DNA from: Yinghuangia sp045039925
GTDB taxonomy: Bacteria; Actinomycetota; Actinomycetes; Streptomycetales; Streptomycetaceae
NCBI GenBank assembly: GCA_045039925.1
Contig: CP108400.1
Location: forward strand, 558,001-622,000
Length of the DNA stretch: 64,000 nt
Reading direction: 5' to 3'
Shown here piece by piece: positions 8,501 to 15,567 of the stretch. The position numbers and the translations under genes are program-made. Below the pieces are notes generated by a model. It saw only the letters and a list, made by a program, of their open reading frames with translations. It made no database searches and was not told where the DNA came from. Each line of letters starts with the position of its first letter. Positions within the stretch are counted from its first letter, which is position 1.

Positions 8501-9185
8501 GGTCGGCGGGCCGCAGCCGGGGCCGCATCCCGGTCGCGGCGGCCACCGCGTCGGCGAACCCGGGGGCGCCGAGCAGCCGGAACGCCGGGAGTACCAGCAG
8601 GGTTTCGCCGCGCCAGTAGTCGGCGGCGTTGGTGGCGACCCCGACCACCGCGTCGTCGCAGTAGACGGCCGCGCCGGACATGCCCTGCCACAGGTCGAAG
8701 GAGACGTCGTCGGGCTCGGCGAGTTCGAAGACGTACATTCCGGAGCGCGCCCGGCCGCGCGGCGCGATGGCGCCGTGCAGGGTCTGCGCCTGGGTGGCGG
8801 ACCGGGGGCCGCCGGGAACCTTGCGGTAGAGGGCCTGGGGGAAGCCGATGGTCGTGCAGACCGGACGGGCTCCGGGGTGGTCGCCGGTCAGCGCGCCCCA
8901 GCGCACGATGCCGAGGTCGGCGCCGAGCAGGGCGCGGTCGGCCTGGAGGAGTGCGACATCGAGCGAGGTGTCGATCCACAGGACGGACGCCTCGTGCTCC
9001 GCGCCGCCCTCGAGGGCACGGACGACAACAGGGCCGCTGTCGCGGTTCGGGCACGCCACATGCCCGGCGGCCAGGACGAGTCCCGGCCCGATCAGGCATC
9101 CGGATCCGCGTACTCCGGCGCGCGGGTTGACGACCTCGACGGTGCGCTGCGGCGGCGTGTCCCCCATCCCCGCGCGGTTGAGCAC
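5562..9185 (-). CDS. Trypsin-like protease / P-loop NTPase / membrane fusion protein
   Basis: A 1207-residue multidomain protein, counted from a GTG at 9185 with a GGGGGG tract upstream; ATG at 9167 is an alternative. Residues about 15-200 are a trypsin-like domain: GHVA with His42, SLDVALL with Asp76 and QGMSGAAV with Ser170 give a full catalytic triad. A P-loop GPDGAGKT at 283-290 and a Walker B LLLVVDGAEA near 336-345 mark an NTPase of STAND/AAA type, followed by a helical region. Then come about 330 residues of Pro/Thr/Arg-rich repeats and about four C-terminal membrane segments. This suggests a membrane-anchored, NTP-regulated protease. Protease-NTPase fusions occur among actinobacterial regulated effectors, but no function is established here. 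The divergent neighbour at 9392 may be a partner. Confidence 0.8.
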   Translation of the reverse strand: MLNRAGMGDTPPQRTVEVVNPRAGVRGSGCLIGPGLVLAAGHVACPNRDSGPVVVRALEGGAEHEASVLWIDTSLDVALLQADRALLGADLGIVRWGALTGDHPGARPVCTTIGFPQALYRKVPGGPRSATQAQTLHGAIAPRGRARSGMYVFELAEPDDVSFDLWQGMSGAAVYCDDAVVGVATNAADYWRGETLLVLPAFRLLGAPGFADAVAAATGMRPRLRPADLGPMLTEHPDPHLSASYLLDPAAQVVPMSGDAATVRALRAWCFNGRRTDVAAMTGPDGAGKTRLAHELLGHLTRDVRGRAAWTGGFVARVPRQLEPGFALFTTVRQPLLLVVDGAEARLDQVHALFDVLGERRSGQPVRVLLIVRGREDWWPRLRAVWTGSTVMGRGETFRVATTDAFVDVGAEALYERAARAFADRIRLLRHAGIDDDLPDRAATPDPGRPRRYTVPEGDARGLSVGTLHMAALADVLTRVDRELAYHQRPLDVLLHREEEHVRRIARTRMPSGLVDAGLLRTLLAVQQLVGARAFDDALGAVRAGFEVHHRGRGDIAEPQVPVLAAYEDILSAAYPSGHGARWGAIGPDALASALVAEVEAAGDGTFLAALLRSPHLTDPQRYRALALLVHGAATQPELVASAARAVASAAELLVPIAEWVPAETTSARGRDWLVLCRDAVVELSDYGRMPVETAAWAAGVLDAALVRLHGQGDVDAPPEQPSPFQGVFVPRPRGPIRPGADPRTDPRTDPRVDPRSDPRTDPRVDPRTDPQTDSRTDARTDPRVGTGADRGAAEERRPPRASRRDRPGRATTDTPPTGFPRAETPGAGFRRADTPRTGFPRADTPATGFPRAETPRTGFPRADTPATGFPRASPPPPAPPGPTAPARTGTPPAGTPFAGKPLPSAPRQTQREGTAPRGVRLGLPGEAPNFTGPVPSPPGARTGTPPSGTSRSGTPASGTPVSGTPVSGTPVSGTPASGTPVSGTPVSATPVSGTPRPGTQRSEAQRSRTQPSGTRRSGTTPPTGTRRPGATASEPPRPATGRPRSTTTPPPQGGSAPRHRATAAHGLRAVPTRRPEPGPARAVFTVLAFAYLALVAYAACDTFYFTGRFADTRLAWVFPPVVLLVDVEATLQSRHWPGQPRLTDLPAQLLAVAVTTTAITMYAGNHYPDLPVVVRALLAAAVATVGMFILTEAVRRWLGRVAYRRA
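6190..6340 (-). repeat. 15-bp tandem repeats encoding the pentapeptide SGTPV
   Basis: About ten units of a 15-bp repeat code for SGTPV/SGTPA within the proline-rich linker of the protease-NTPase protein. Units differ by single substitutions and the frame is preserved throughout. Confidence 0.8.
6571..6749 (-). repeat. 30-bp tandem repeats encoding a decapeptide (FPRADTPATG type)
   Basis: About six 30-bp units encode FPRADTPATG and FPRAETPRTG variants in the same linker. Periodicity is kept at both DNA and protein level. Confidence 0.8.
6838..6965 (-). repeat. 12-bp tandem repeats encoding DPRT/DPRV tetrapeptides
   Basis: About ten 12-bp units encode the tetrapeptide DPRT, DPRV or DPRS, giving an alternating-charge linker between the NTPase region and the decapeptide array. 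Confidence 0.8.
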
Positions 9186-9271
9186 ACAACCCCCCGATCG
9201 ACGCCCGAAAAGCGGAGACCAGTCTGCCGGAAACTCTCGACAAACAGTCTTGTTTCCAGGGACAACCTTCC

Positions 9272-9313
9272 CCGTCGGCTTGATCATGATGTGCGCCGTG
9301 ATCAAGCCGACGG
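9272..9313. promoter_or_regulatory. 15-bp perfect inverted repeat between divergent genes
   Basis: CCGTCGGCTTGATCA at 9272-9286 is repeated as its exact complement at 9299-9313, with a 12-bp spacer. It lies 86 bp upstream of the protease-NTPase start and 78 bp upstream of the 9392 gene start, so it could coordinate both promoters. No dedicated regulator gene is adjacent. Confidence 0.6.
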
Positions 9314-9391
9314 AACCCGCGGGCGGAGCCGGTACGTTGGGCCCGGTGTCCGGCGGATCGGCCGCCCGGTTCCCGCCGACAGGAGGTGTGC

Positions 9392-11218
9392 GTGCGCAGG
9401 CGCTCGGTGCTCCCCCTGGCCACCGGCCCGACGCAGCACATCCGCGCCGTGGGCACCGTGCTGCGCTGCCTGCCTCCCGACACCCGGGCCGGCGTCCTGG
9501 ACCGGCTGGACCCCGGGCGCCGCCTGACGGTGGTGGCGTACGGCGGCCTCCCCCGCCACGAGGCCGTCGCCCATGCGCTGCGAGACGTCGACAACGTGCA
9601 GCACGCGCACCTGCTGTGCCAGGTACTCGCGTCCGACTCCCGGATGGGCGCGGACGAACTGCACCGGCTGGCCGCCCGCGACGACTTCCTCACGAACGCG
9701 GTCCTGCTCGCGCACCCGCACCTGCCCTCGTCGCTGGTCGACCCGCTCGTCCGGCGGACCGCCCTCGATCCGGCCGGGCTCGTGCGTACAGTCGACACCC
9801 ACTCCCCCGGCCGGGTCCGCGTGCTGCTCGGCGCTGACGACCTGGGGGTCGCGCTCCAGGCACTGATCGAGGTGCGGCTTCCCGCGCCACTGCACGACAG
9901 CGCCTTCCTCGGCGCCGCGCTGCGGCTGTGGGCAGGGCTCGGCACCGCAGGCTTCCGCGACGCCCTGTACGGGTACCTGGTGAACGCGCAGCCCGCGCAC
10001 CCGCGCTCGAAGGGGATCCGGCAGGTGCGGCCGTTCCTCGACGCGCCGCACGGACGGGCGCAGCTGACGCGCCTGCACACGGTCGCCGCCCGCGAAGGCG
10101 AACTCGCCCGGCGGCTCCGGCTGTCGAGCAACCGCTACCCGGCCCGCGACGCACTGGCCGGGGTGGCCGCGATCGACTGGGACGCGCTGATGCGGGCCGA
10201 CCTGGCGGACCCCTTTCGCGGCAAGGCCCGGTCGGCGCTGCTCGCACACCCGGACTGCCCGCCGGAGTTCGTGCCGCGCCTGCTCCGGGGGCTGCCCGCC
10301 GACCGGGTCCTCGCGGAGGCGCTGGACGCGGGGACGACCACCGCCGACGAGGTCGTCCGCACCCTCTCGCCGGCGTGGTGGATGCTGGACTTCATCGACG
10401 AGACCACGGAGGCGGTGAGCACCGAGGAGGTGCGCGGCCCTGAGGCCGCCGGAACAGAGCCCGCAGGAACAGAGGCGGCAGGAACAGAGGAGACAGACCC
10501 CGAGCCGCAGTTGTTCTCGTCGCTCCCGTTCGCCTACGCCCTGCTCGACCTCGACCCCGTCGGGACCCTCGGCGACGACCCCGACGCGTGGCTGCGCCTC
10601 CTGTGGGCGGGCCCGGCCTTCGGCGGGACGGTCCCGGAACTGCTCGCGTACGCCGCCCGCCCCGGCCCGGTGCCAGCGCCCCGGCCCCGGTTCCCGCGCA
10701 ACCCCGAACGCGGGGCCGCCTCGCTCGTGATGACGCTGGCCCCCGCCGATGTCGCGGCGCGGGTGGCCGCCCGGCTCGGCCCGGAAGAACACACCCTCCG
10801 GCGCCGCAGACCGCGCACCGGCTGGCACGCCGGCCCCTTGGCGGGTTGGCGTACTCCCCTCACCCGCGAGACCTGCCTGCGCCTGCTGCGCGACAGTCCG
10901 CTCGCACCGACCGAGGCGACCCGGCCCGGGTCGCGGTGGATCTGGGCCGCGCTCGGTATGCGGCTCATCGGTGCCGACGATCTGCTGCGGTACGCCCGGC
11001 CCGCCGCCACGGCACTCGAAGTCGCGCTCCGGTGCCGGGAGTCCGCCCCCGCCGTCCACGAGGCGGCCGAGGCCCGGCTGCGGGCGATGGCCGACGAGGT
11101 GCCGGACCGGGACTCCGTGGACGTATGGCTGGCGGTGGTCACGCTGCTCGCCGACAATTTCTCCGGCACGGTGGTCGAACTCACGGCCACCGCCCGTGCC
11201 GCGGCCGTGCGGAATTGA
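9392..11218 (+). CDS. Uncharacterised 608-residue protein, probably alpha-helical repeat fold
   Basis: AGGAGG precedes the GTG at 9392 by 5 nt, which decides this start over GTG 9386. The protein has no recognised catalytic motif, signal peptide or membrane segment. It consists of many Leu/Ala/Arg-rich amphipathic helices with recurring short units such as LLAHPHLPSSLV and LLAHPDCPPEFV, suggesting a HEAT- or leucine-rich-repeat-variant-like solenoid. A low-complexity Ala/Glu/Thr stretch falls near residues 350-370. Its divergent position opposite the protease-NTPase gene and the shared inverted repeat suggest a functional pair, possibly as scaffold or substrate receptor. That is inference from layout only. 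Confidence 0.6.
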   Translation: MRRRSVLPLATGPTQHIRAVGTVLRCLPPDTRAGVLDRLDPGRRLTVVAYGGLPRHEAVAHALRDVDNVQHAHLLCQVLASDSRMGADELHRLAARDDFLTNAVLLAHPHLPSSLVDPLVRRTALDPAGLVRTVDTHSPGRVRVLLGADDLGVALQALIEVRLPAPLHDSAFLGAALRLWAGLGTAGFRDALYGYLVNAQPAHPRSKGIRQVRPFLDAPHGRAQLTRLHTVAAREGELARRLRLSSNRYPARDALAGVAAIDWDALMRADLADPFRGKARSALLAHPDCPPEFVPRLLRGLPADRVLAEALDAGTTTADEVVRTLSPAWWMLDFIDETTEAVSTEEVRGPEAAGTEPAGTEAAGTEETDPEPQLFSSLPFAYALLDLDPVGTLGDDPDAWLRLLWAGPAFGGTVPELLAYAARPGPVPAPRPRFPRNPERGAASLVMTLAPADVAARVAARLGPEEHTLRRRRPRTGWHAGPLAGWRTPLTRETCLRLLRDSPLAPTEATRPGSRWIWAALGMRLIGADDLLRYARPAATALEVALRCRESAPAVHEAAEARLRAMADEVPDRDSVDVWLAVVTLLADNFSGTVVELTATARAAAVRN

Positions 11219-11333
11219 GTAGTTGTCCCCATGACCGCGGCGGCCGGACCCGGCAGGCTGAAGAGGAACCGGATCGTCCGGTGGACCGCGGTGTGCCGGA
11301 CGGCGACCGGGCAAAATTGGGAGGACGGCAATC

Positions 11334-12881
11334 GTGCGTTTCGTCCGGCAGTGGCTTCTGCGGATCGTCAGCTTCGCACTCACCGCGCTGTACCGCGGAT
11401 ATCGGGCGCATCCCGCCGTGTGGCGGTGGACCGCGACGCACTACCACCCCCGTATGGAGCGGTTCGCGCGGCGGCACGCGTGGATGACGTGCCAGTTCGC
11501 GGCGCTGGACGTGCCGGCGTACCGGGACTACCTGCGGCGCCAGGGCTGGCGGTTCCGGTGGTTCAAGCTGGAGTCGTACCCGGAGACCGCGAAGGACACC
11601 TACGTCCGCGTGTACCCGGAGGAACTGCGCTGCTGGCAAGGTGAGTTGGAGATCGCGGGGACCGTCGTCGACGAGTCCTCGGGGTCGTCGGGGACGCCGT
11701 ACAACTGGCTGCGCTCGCGGCGTGAGCTGAACTCGGTGCACAAGAACGTCGCCGGCTACACGTCGATGGTGTTCCCCCGCAAGCGGCTGTTCGTCATCAA
11801 CGCCTACTCGATGGGCGCGTGGGCGACCGGGACCAACACCGGTATTGCGATGGCGCGCATCGCGATGGTCAAGAACACCGGGCCCGACATCGACAAGATC
11901 GTGGACACGATCCGGCACTTCGGGCCGCGTTTCAACTACCTGGTGACCGCGTACCCGCCGTTCCTGAAGCACCTGCGGGACCGGCTCGACGCGGAGGGCT
12001 TCGACTGGCGGCGCCACCGGCTGTTCGGGTTCGTCGGCGGCGAGGGCATGACCGAGGCGCTGCGCGACTACCTGGAGGAACGCTTCGTCAAGGTGCGCTC
12101 CGGGTACGGCGCGTCCGACCTGACGATCGGGATGGCGGGCGAGAGCGACCTGACGGTGTGGCTGCGGCGGCGCCTGCTGACCGACGACCGGATGCGCGAC
12201 GCGCTGCTCGGCCCGGACGAGGGCCGGGTGCCGATGGTGTTCCAGTACAACCCGCTGGAGACGTACCTGGAGATCAACGACCGGGACGAGATCGTGTGCA
12301 CGATCAACTCCACGGCGGTGCTGGCCCCGAAGCTGCGCTACAACATCGGCGACGAGGGCCGCCTGCTGAGCTACCCCGCGCTGGAGGCGGTGGTACGCGA
12401 GGACCCGGACGCGTGGGCCGAGTGCGAGTCGGCGTTCCGGACCGAGGGCATGCGCCTGCCGCTGCTCCTGCTGTACGGGCGCAAGGACAGCACGATCTCC
12501 TACATGGGCGCCAACATCTACCCGCAGGACGTCGAGTACGGCCTCTACCAGGACAACGCCATGGCCGGGCACCTGGAAGGCTTCTGCCTCACCATCGACG
12601 AGTACGCCGACCTGGAGTCGCGCCCCGTGGTCAACCTCCAACTGCGCGAGGGGGCCACGTTGGACGAGGCGGAGCGCGAGAAGTTGTCGGCGGTGTGCCG
12701 CGAGGGGGTGGTCCGCCATCTCGCCCGGGTGAGCCGCGACTTCGCCCAGTCGCTGGCCGAGGACCCGTCGACGGCGGATGTCCGGGTACGCGTCCACGCG
12801 TACGGCGAGGGCCCGTTCTCGCGGGGCACCAGCAAGATCAAGAACGTGTACCTGGTCACCGAGGGGAAGAACGCCGCATGA
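11334..12881 (+). CDS. Phenylacetate-CoA ligase-like (PaaK family) adenylate-forming enzyme
   Basis: A 515-residue protein; GGGAGG precedes the GTG start by 8 nt. The phosphate-binding loop ESSGSSGTPYNW near residues 112-123 and GYGASDLTIGMAGE near 255 are the ATP-binding signatures of the PaaK/coenzyme F390 synthetase branch of adenylating enzymes; a C-terminal lid domain ends in the catalytic-type lysine segment TSKIKNVY. It should activate a carboxylic acid as acyl-adenylate and transfer it to CoA or another acceptor. It starts a four-gene unit with ATGA overlaps and no carrier protein, so the acceptor may be free CoA or an amine used by the GNAT protein downstream. The substrate is unknown. 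Confidence 0.85.
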   Translation: MRFVRQWLLRIVSFALTALYRGYRAHPAVWRWTATHYHPRMERFARRHAWMTCQFAALDVPAYRDYLRRQGWRFRWFKLESYPETAKDTYVRVYPEELRCWQGELEIAGTVVDESSGSSGTPYNWLRSRRELNSVHKNVAGYTSMVFPRKRLFVINAYSMGAWATGTNTGIAMARIAMVKNTGPDIDKIVDTIRHFGPRFNYLVTAYPPFLKHLRDRLDAEGFDWRRHRLFGFVGGEGMTEALRDYLEERFVKVRSGYGASDLTIGMAGESDLTVWLRRRLLTDDRMRDALLGPDEGRVPMVFQYNPLETYLEINDRDEIVCTINSTAVLAPKLRYNIGDEGRLLSYPALEAVVREDPDAWAECESAFRTEGMRLPLLLLYGRKDSTISYMGANIYPQDVEYGLYQDNAMAGHLEGFCLTIDEYADLESRPVVNLQLREGATLDEAEREKLSAVCREGVVRHLARVSRDFAQSLAEDPSTADVRVRVHAYGEGPFSRGTSKIKNVYLVTEGKNAA

Positions 12882-13342
12882 GGACCACCGACTTCTCCAA
12901 GGCCCCGCCGCAGGCCCGCTCCGGCGCGATGTTCATCGGCGCCACCAAGTACTCCGGCCCGCTGTCGCTGATCCGGCTGAGCCGCACCTGGTCCAAGCTC
13001 GTGCGCGACATGAAGCGCATGGACGGATACCGCTGGCACAAGGTCTGGTGGGAGTTCCCGTTCACGCTGGGCACCATCGCGTTCTTCGAGGACACCGACG
13101 CGCTCATGAAGTTCGCCCGCACCCGGCACCACCGCGACCTGGTGTGCTGGGTCACCGACAACGGCACGAAGTACGCGAGCGGCGGCTGGATCCGGATCTT
13201 CACCGCCGAGCCGGGCGGCTACAGCAACGGCGTCTGGCGGGCCGAGGACGGCACGATGGCGCACATCGAGGACTTCACCGCGCTGTCCACCGAGCAGGCC
13301 GGCCCCCCGGTGCACCGCGCGGGACGGAGCGGCGGCGCATGA
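12878..13342 (+). CDS. Small protein of dimeric alpha-beta barrel type (DUF4188/monooxygenase-like)
   Basis: 154 residues, overlapping the upstream ligase by ATGA. The sequence has a compact mixed alpha/beta pattern with several aromatic residues (WHKVWWEFPFTLGTIAFFED, then MKFARTRHHRDL) resembling small heme- or cofactor-free monooxygenase-like alpha-beta barrels such as DUF4188 and spheroidene-monooxygenase-like proteins. Family assignment is by overall pattern only. Translational coupling implies a role in the same pathway as the ligase, perhaps as an oxygenase, cyclase or aldoxime-type enzyme. No membrane segment or signal peptide. Confidence 0.6.
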   Translation: MRTTDFSKAPPQARSGAMFIGATKYSGPLSLIRLSRTWSKLVRDMKRMDGYRWHKVWWEFPFTLGTIAFFEDTDALMKFARTRHHRDLVCWVTDNGTKYASGGWIRIFTAEPGGYSNGVWRAEDGTMAHIEDFTALSTEQAGPPVHRAGRSGGA

Positions 13343-14493
13343 CCACGCGCTCCACCCGCACCGGCGGCCTCACCGTCGAACGCGTGGCCACCCGCGAGGC
13401 GTTCGCCGAGTTCTGCGACCTCCCGCTGCGGCTCCACCCGCGCGACCGGTACATCCCGCCGATCCGCCAGGTGCTGGCCGACCTGTGGCGCGGACGCGGC
13501 CCGCACACCCGCTACGGCCCCGTCGAGTTCCACCTCGTGCGGGACGCGGAGGGCCGCGCGGTCGGGCGCACCTGCCTGCACGCGAACCCCAAGTTCGACG
13601 AAAAGCTCGGCGCCCGGCAGCAGTTGTTCGGCCTCACGGAGTTCACCGAGGATCCGGAGGTGGCCGCCACGCTCGTCCACCTCGCCGAGGAGCGCGCCCG
13701 GGCCGCCGGCCGCGAGGCGCTGTTCGGCCCGGTGGCCCTGCTGCCGAACCAGACGGGCGGCGTCATCACCTCGGGCTTCGAGGCGCGCGGCTTCGTGGAC
13801 TCCGCGTGGAATCCGGCGTACTACCCGGCGACGTACGAACACCTGGGATTCACCCCGAGGTTCGGGGCCGCGACCTGGATCTGCGACGACCTCGGGAAGC
13901 GCGGCGTCGACGTGGACGAGGTCTTCCGGTTCGACGACGCGCGGCTGCGGGACGAGGCGCTGACGATCCGGCACGGGTCGCGGCGGCGCCTCGCCGAGCA
14001 GCTGCCCGTGCTGCGGGCGATGCTCAACGCCAGTTTCGCGCAGCTCGGCTACTACACGCCCATCGACGCGGACGAGTTGCACGCGCAGACGGACGGGCTG
14101 GCGTACCTGCTCGACGAGTCGCTGCTCATGTGGCTCGAACGGGCAGGCGAACCGGTCGCGTTCGTGCTCGTGGTGCCCGACATCTCGGAGTTCCTGGCGA
14201 AGGTCGGCGGGGACCTCGGGCCGGTCAACCAGGTCCGGCTGCTGGCCACGCGCAGGCGCTACCGGCGCGAGGCGGTGCTCATCATCAAGGGGACCGTCCC
14301 GGAGGCCCAGGGCCGCGGCTATCTGACGCTGCTGGCCCGCGAGTTGTACCGCAATCTGCGGGCAGGCGGATACACGGCGCTGCGCAGCACCTGGGTGGAG
14401 GACGACAACGCGGCGTCGGCGGCGCAGTATGTCCGTATGGGCGGACGCGCGCTGCACGGCCACACGTTCTACGGGCGGGAGGTACGGGCATGA
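13339..14493 (+). CDS. GNAT-superfamily acyltransferase-like protein
   Basis: 384 residues, starting inside the preceding stop codon (ATGA). The C-terminal half contains a GNAT-like acyl-CoA site (IIKGTVPEAQGRGYLTLLARELYRNL, with the Q-x-x-G-x-G/A type loop) and ends in a WVEDDNAASAAQYVRMGG segment typical of GNAT folds. The N-terminal half looks like a second, degenerate acyltransferase domain. Double-GNAT proteins of about 380 residues are common in actinobacteria. In this operon it could transfer the acyl group activated by the PaaK-like ligase to an amine or hydroxyl; this is inferred from context. Confidence 0.75.
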   Translation: MTTRSTRTGGLTVERVATREAFAEFCDLPLRLHPRDRYIPPIRQVLADLWRGRGPHTRYGPVEFHLVRDAEGRAVGRTCLHANPKFDEKLGARQQLFGLTEFTEDPEVAATLVHLAEERARAAGREALFGPVALLPNQTGGVITSGFEARGFVDSAWNPAYYPATYEHLGFTPRFGAATWICDDLGKRGVDVDEVFRFDDARLRDEALTIRHGSRRRLAEQLPVLRAMLNASFAQLGYYTPIDADELHAQTDGLAYLLDESLLMWLERAGEPVAFVLVVPDISEFLAKVGGDLGPVNQVRLLATRRRYRREAVLIIKGTVPEAQGRGYLTLLARELYRNLRAGGYTALRSTWVEDDNAASAAQYVRMGGRALHGHTFYGREVRA

Positions 14494-15482
14494 CGGCGTC
14501 CCCGGCGGGGCCGGAGTGGTCCGCTGCCATGCGGGCGCTCGCCGCGCGGTGCGGGCGGGCGCCCTCCGCGCACAACACGCAGCCGTGGCAACTGAGGTAC
14601 GAGGACGCGGGCGTCGGCGTGTACTGGGACCCCGCACGGGCGCTGCCGGTGTCGGACCCGACCGGGCGCGACCTGTTCCTCGGTCTCGGCGCGTACCTGG
14701 AGACGTGCCTGGTGGTGGCCGCGGGGACGGGACTGGGCGCGGACGTCGTGGTGGACGTGGACCGGGGCGCACGGCGGGTGGCGTGGCTGGTCCCGGCCGC
14801 GGAGCCGTACACCACGAGCTTCACGCCGGACGACGTCGCCGCACGCCGCAGCGCGCGCGGGCCGTACGCCGCCGGTCTGCTGCCGGACGACGTGTTGGAG
14901 GACGTCGGGGCCATCGTCGAGGACGCGGGCGGGATCCGGCATCTCCCCGCGCGGGCGCTGGCCCCGCTGCTGGCGCGCGCCGACCGGTGGATGTTCGCGG
15001 CTCCCGAGGTGACCGCCGAACTGCGCGAGTGGCTGCGGCTGCGGCCGAACCATCCGCGGTACGCGCAGGACGGGTTGACCGACCAGGCGCTCGGCCTGTC
15101 GCGCGCCGAGGCAGCCGGCCTGGACATGCTGCTGCGCCCGCGCGTGTACGGCACGTTCCGTCGCGCTGGTCTTCCGGCGGCGCTCGCGGCGTCGTCCCGC
15201 GGGCTGCTCCGGGGCGAGGGCAGCGCCCTCGTACTGGTCGGCCCCGCAGGCGCCGGGCCGGCGGACCTGGTGGCACTCGGCCGGGCGATGATGCGCTGCT
15301 GGCTGGCCCTCGGTGTGCGGGGGCTGGCGACGCATCCGCTCAGTCAGATCCTCGACTGCCCGGCAACCTCGGCGGAGTTGGCCGCCTTGCTGGACCTGGC
15401 CGCGCACGAGCGCGCGGTCGCGGTCTTCCGCACCGGCCGCCCGCTGACCGAACCCCCGCGCTCCGCCCGCCGAGGCGGCTAG
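14490..15482 (+). CDS. Nitroreductase-fold protein (Acg family)
   Basis: 330 residues, overlapping the GNAT gene by ATGA. The N-terminal APSAHNTQPW is the FMN-binding signature of nitroreductase-fold proteins, and the length and duplicated half-domains match the Acg subfamily, in which members may bind flavin without classic reductase activity. In natural product operons, nitroreductase-fold enzymes act as azoline dehydrogenases or ene-reductases, which would fit a tailoring role for the product of the three upstream genes. A hairpin at 15497-15536 closes the operon. Confidence 0.8.
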   Translation: MTASPAGPEWSAAMRALAARCGRAPSAHNTQPWQLRYEDAGVGVYWDPARALPVSDPTGRDLFLGLGAYLETCLVVAAGTGLGADVVVDVDRGARRVAWLVPAAEPYTTSFTPDDVAARRSARGPYAAGLLPDDVLEDVGAIVEDAGGIRHLPARALAPLLARADRWMFAAPEVTAELREWLRLRPNHPRYAQDGLTDQALGLSRAEAAGLDMLLRPRVYGTFRRAGLPAALAASSRGLLRGEGSALVLVGPAGAGPADLVALGRAMMRCWLALGVRGLATHPLSQILDCPATSAELAALLDLAAHERAVAVFRTGRPLTEPPRSARRGG

Positions 15483-15496
15483 ACCACCGGGGCGCG

Positions 15497-15536
15497 CCCC
15501 TCCCCGCACCGCACGTGGCGCGCGGTTCGGGAGGGG
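15497..15536. terminator. Probable bidirectional terminator
   Basis: CCCCTCCC at 15497-15504 pairs with GGGAGGGG at 15529-15536, followed by TTTC. It lies between the convergent nitroreductase and M1 peptidase genes. Confidence 0.5.
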
Positions 15537-15567
15537 TTTCTCGGCCACAGGATGAGGTCCTAGCTGG

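Noticed and set aside
6949..10131. Very long leftward frame of 1060 codons
   Set aside because: It is an Arg/Pro/Ala-rich shadow of the protease-NTPase gene in another frame and crosses the intergenic inverted repeat; it has no ribosome binding site or domain.
12872..14490. Frameshift between ligase and GNAT genes
   Set aside because: The frame changes coincide with clean ATGA stop-start overlaps and intact domains, so they are separate coupled genes.
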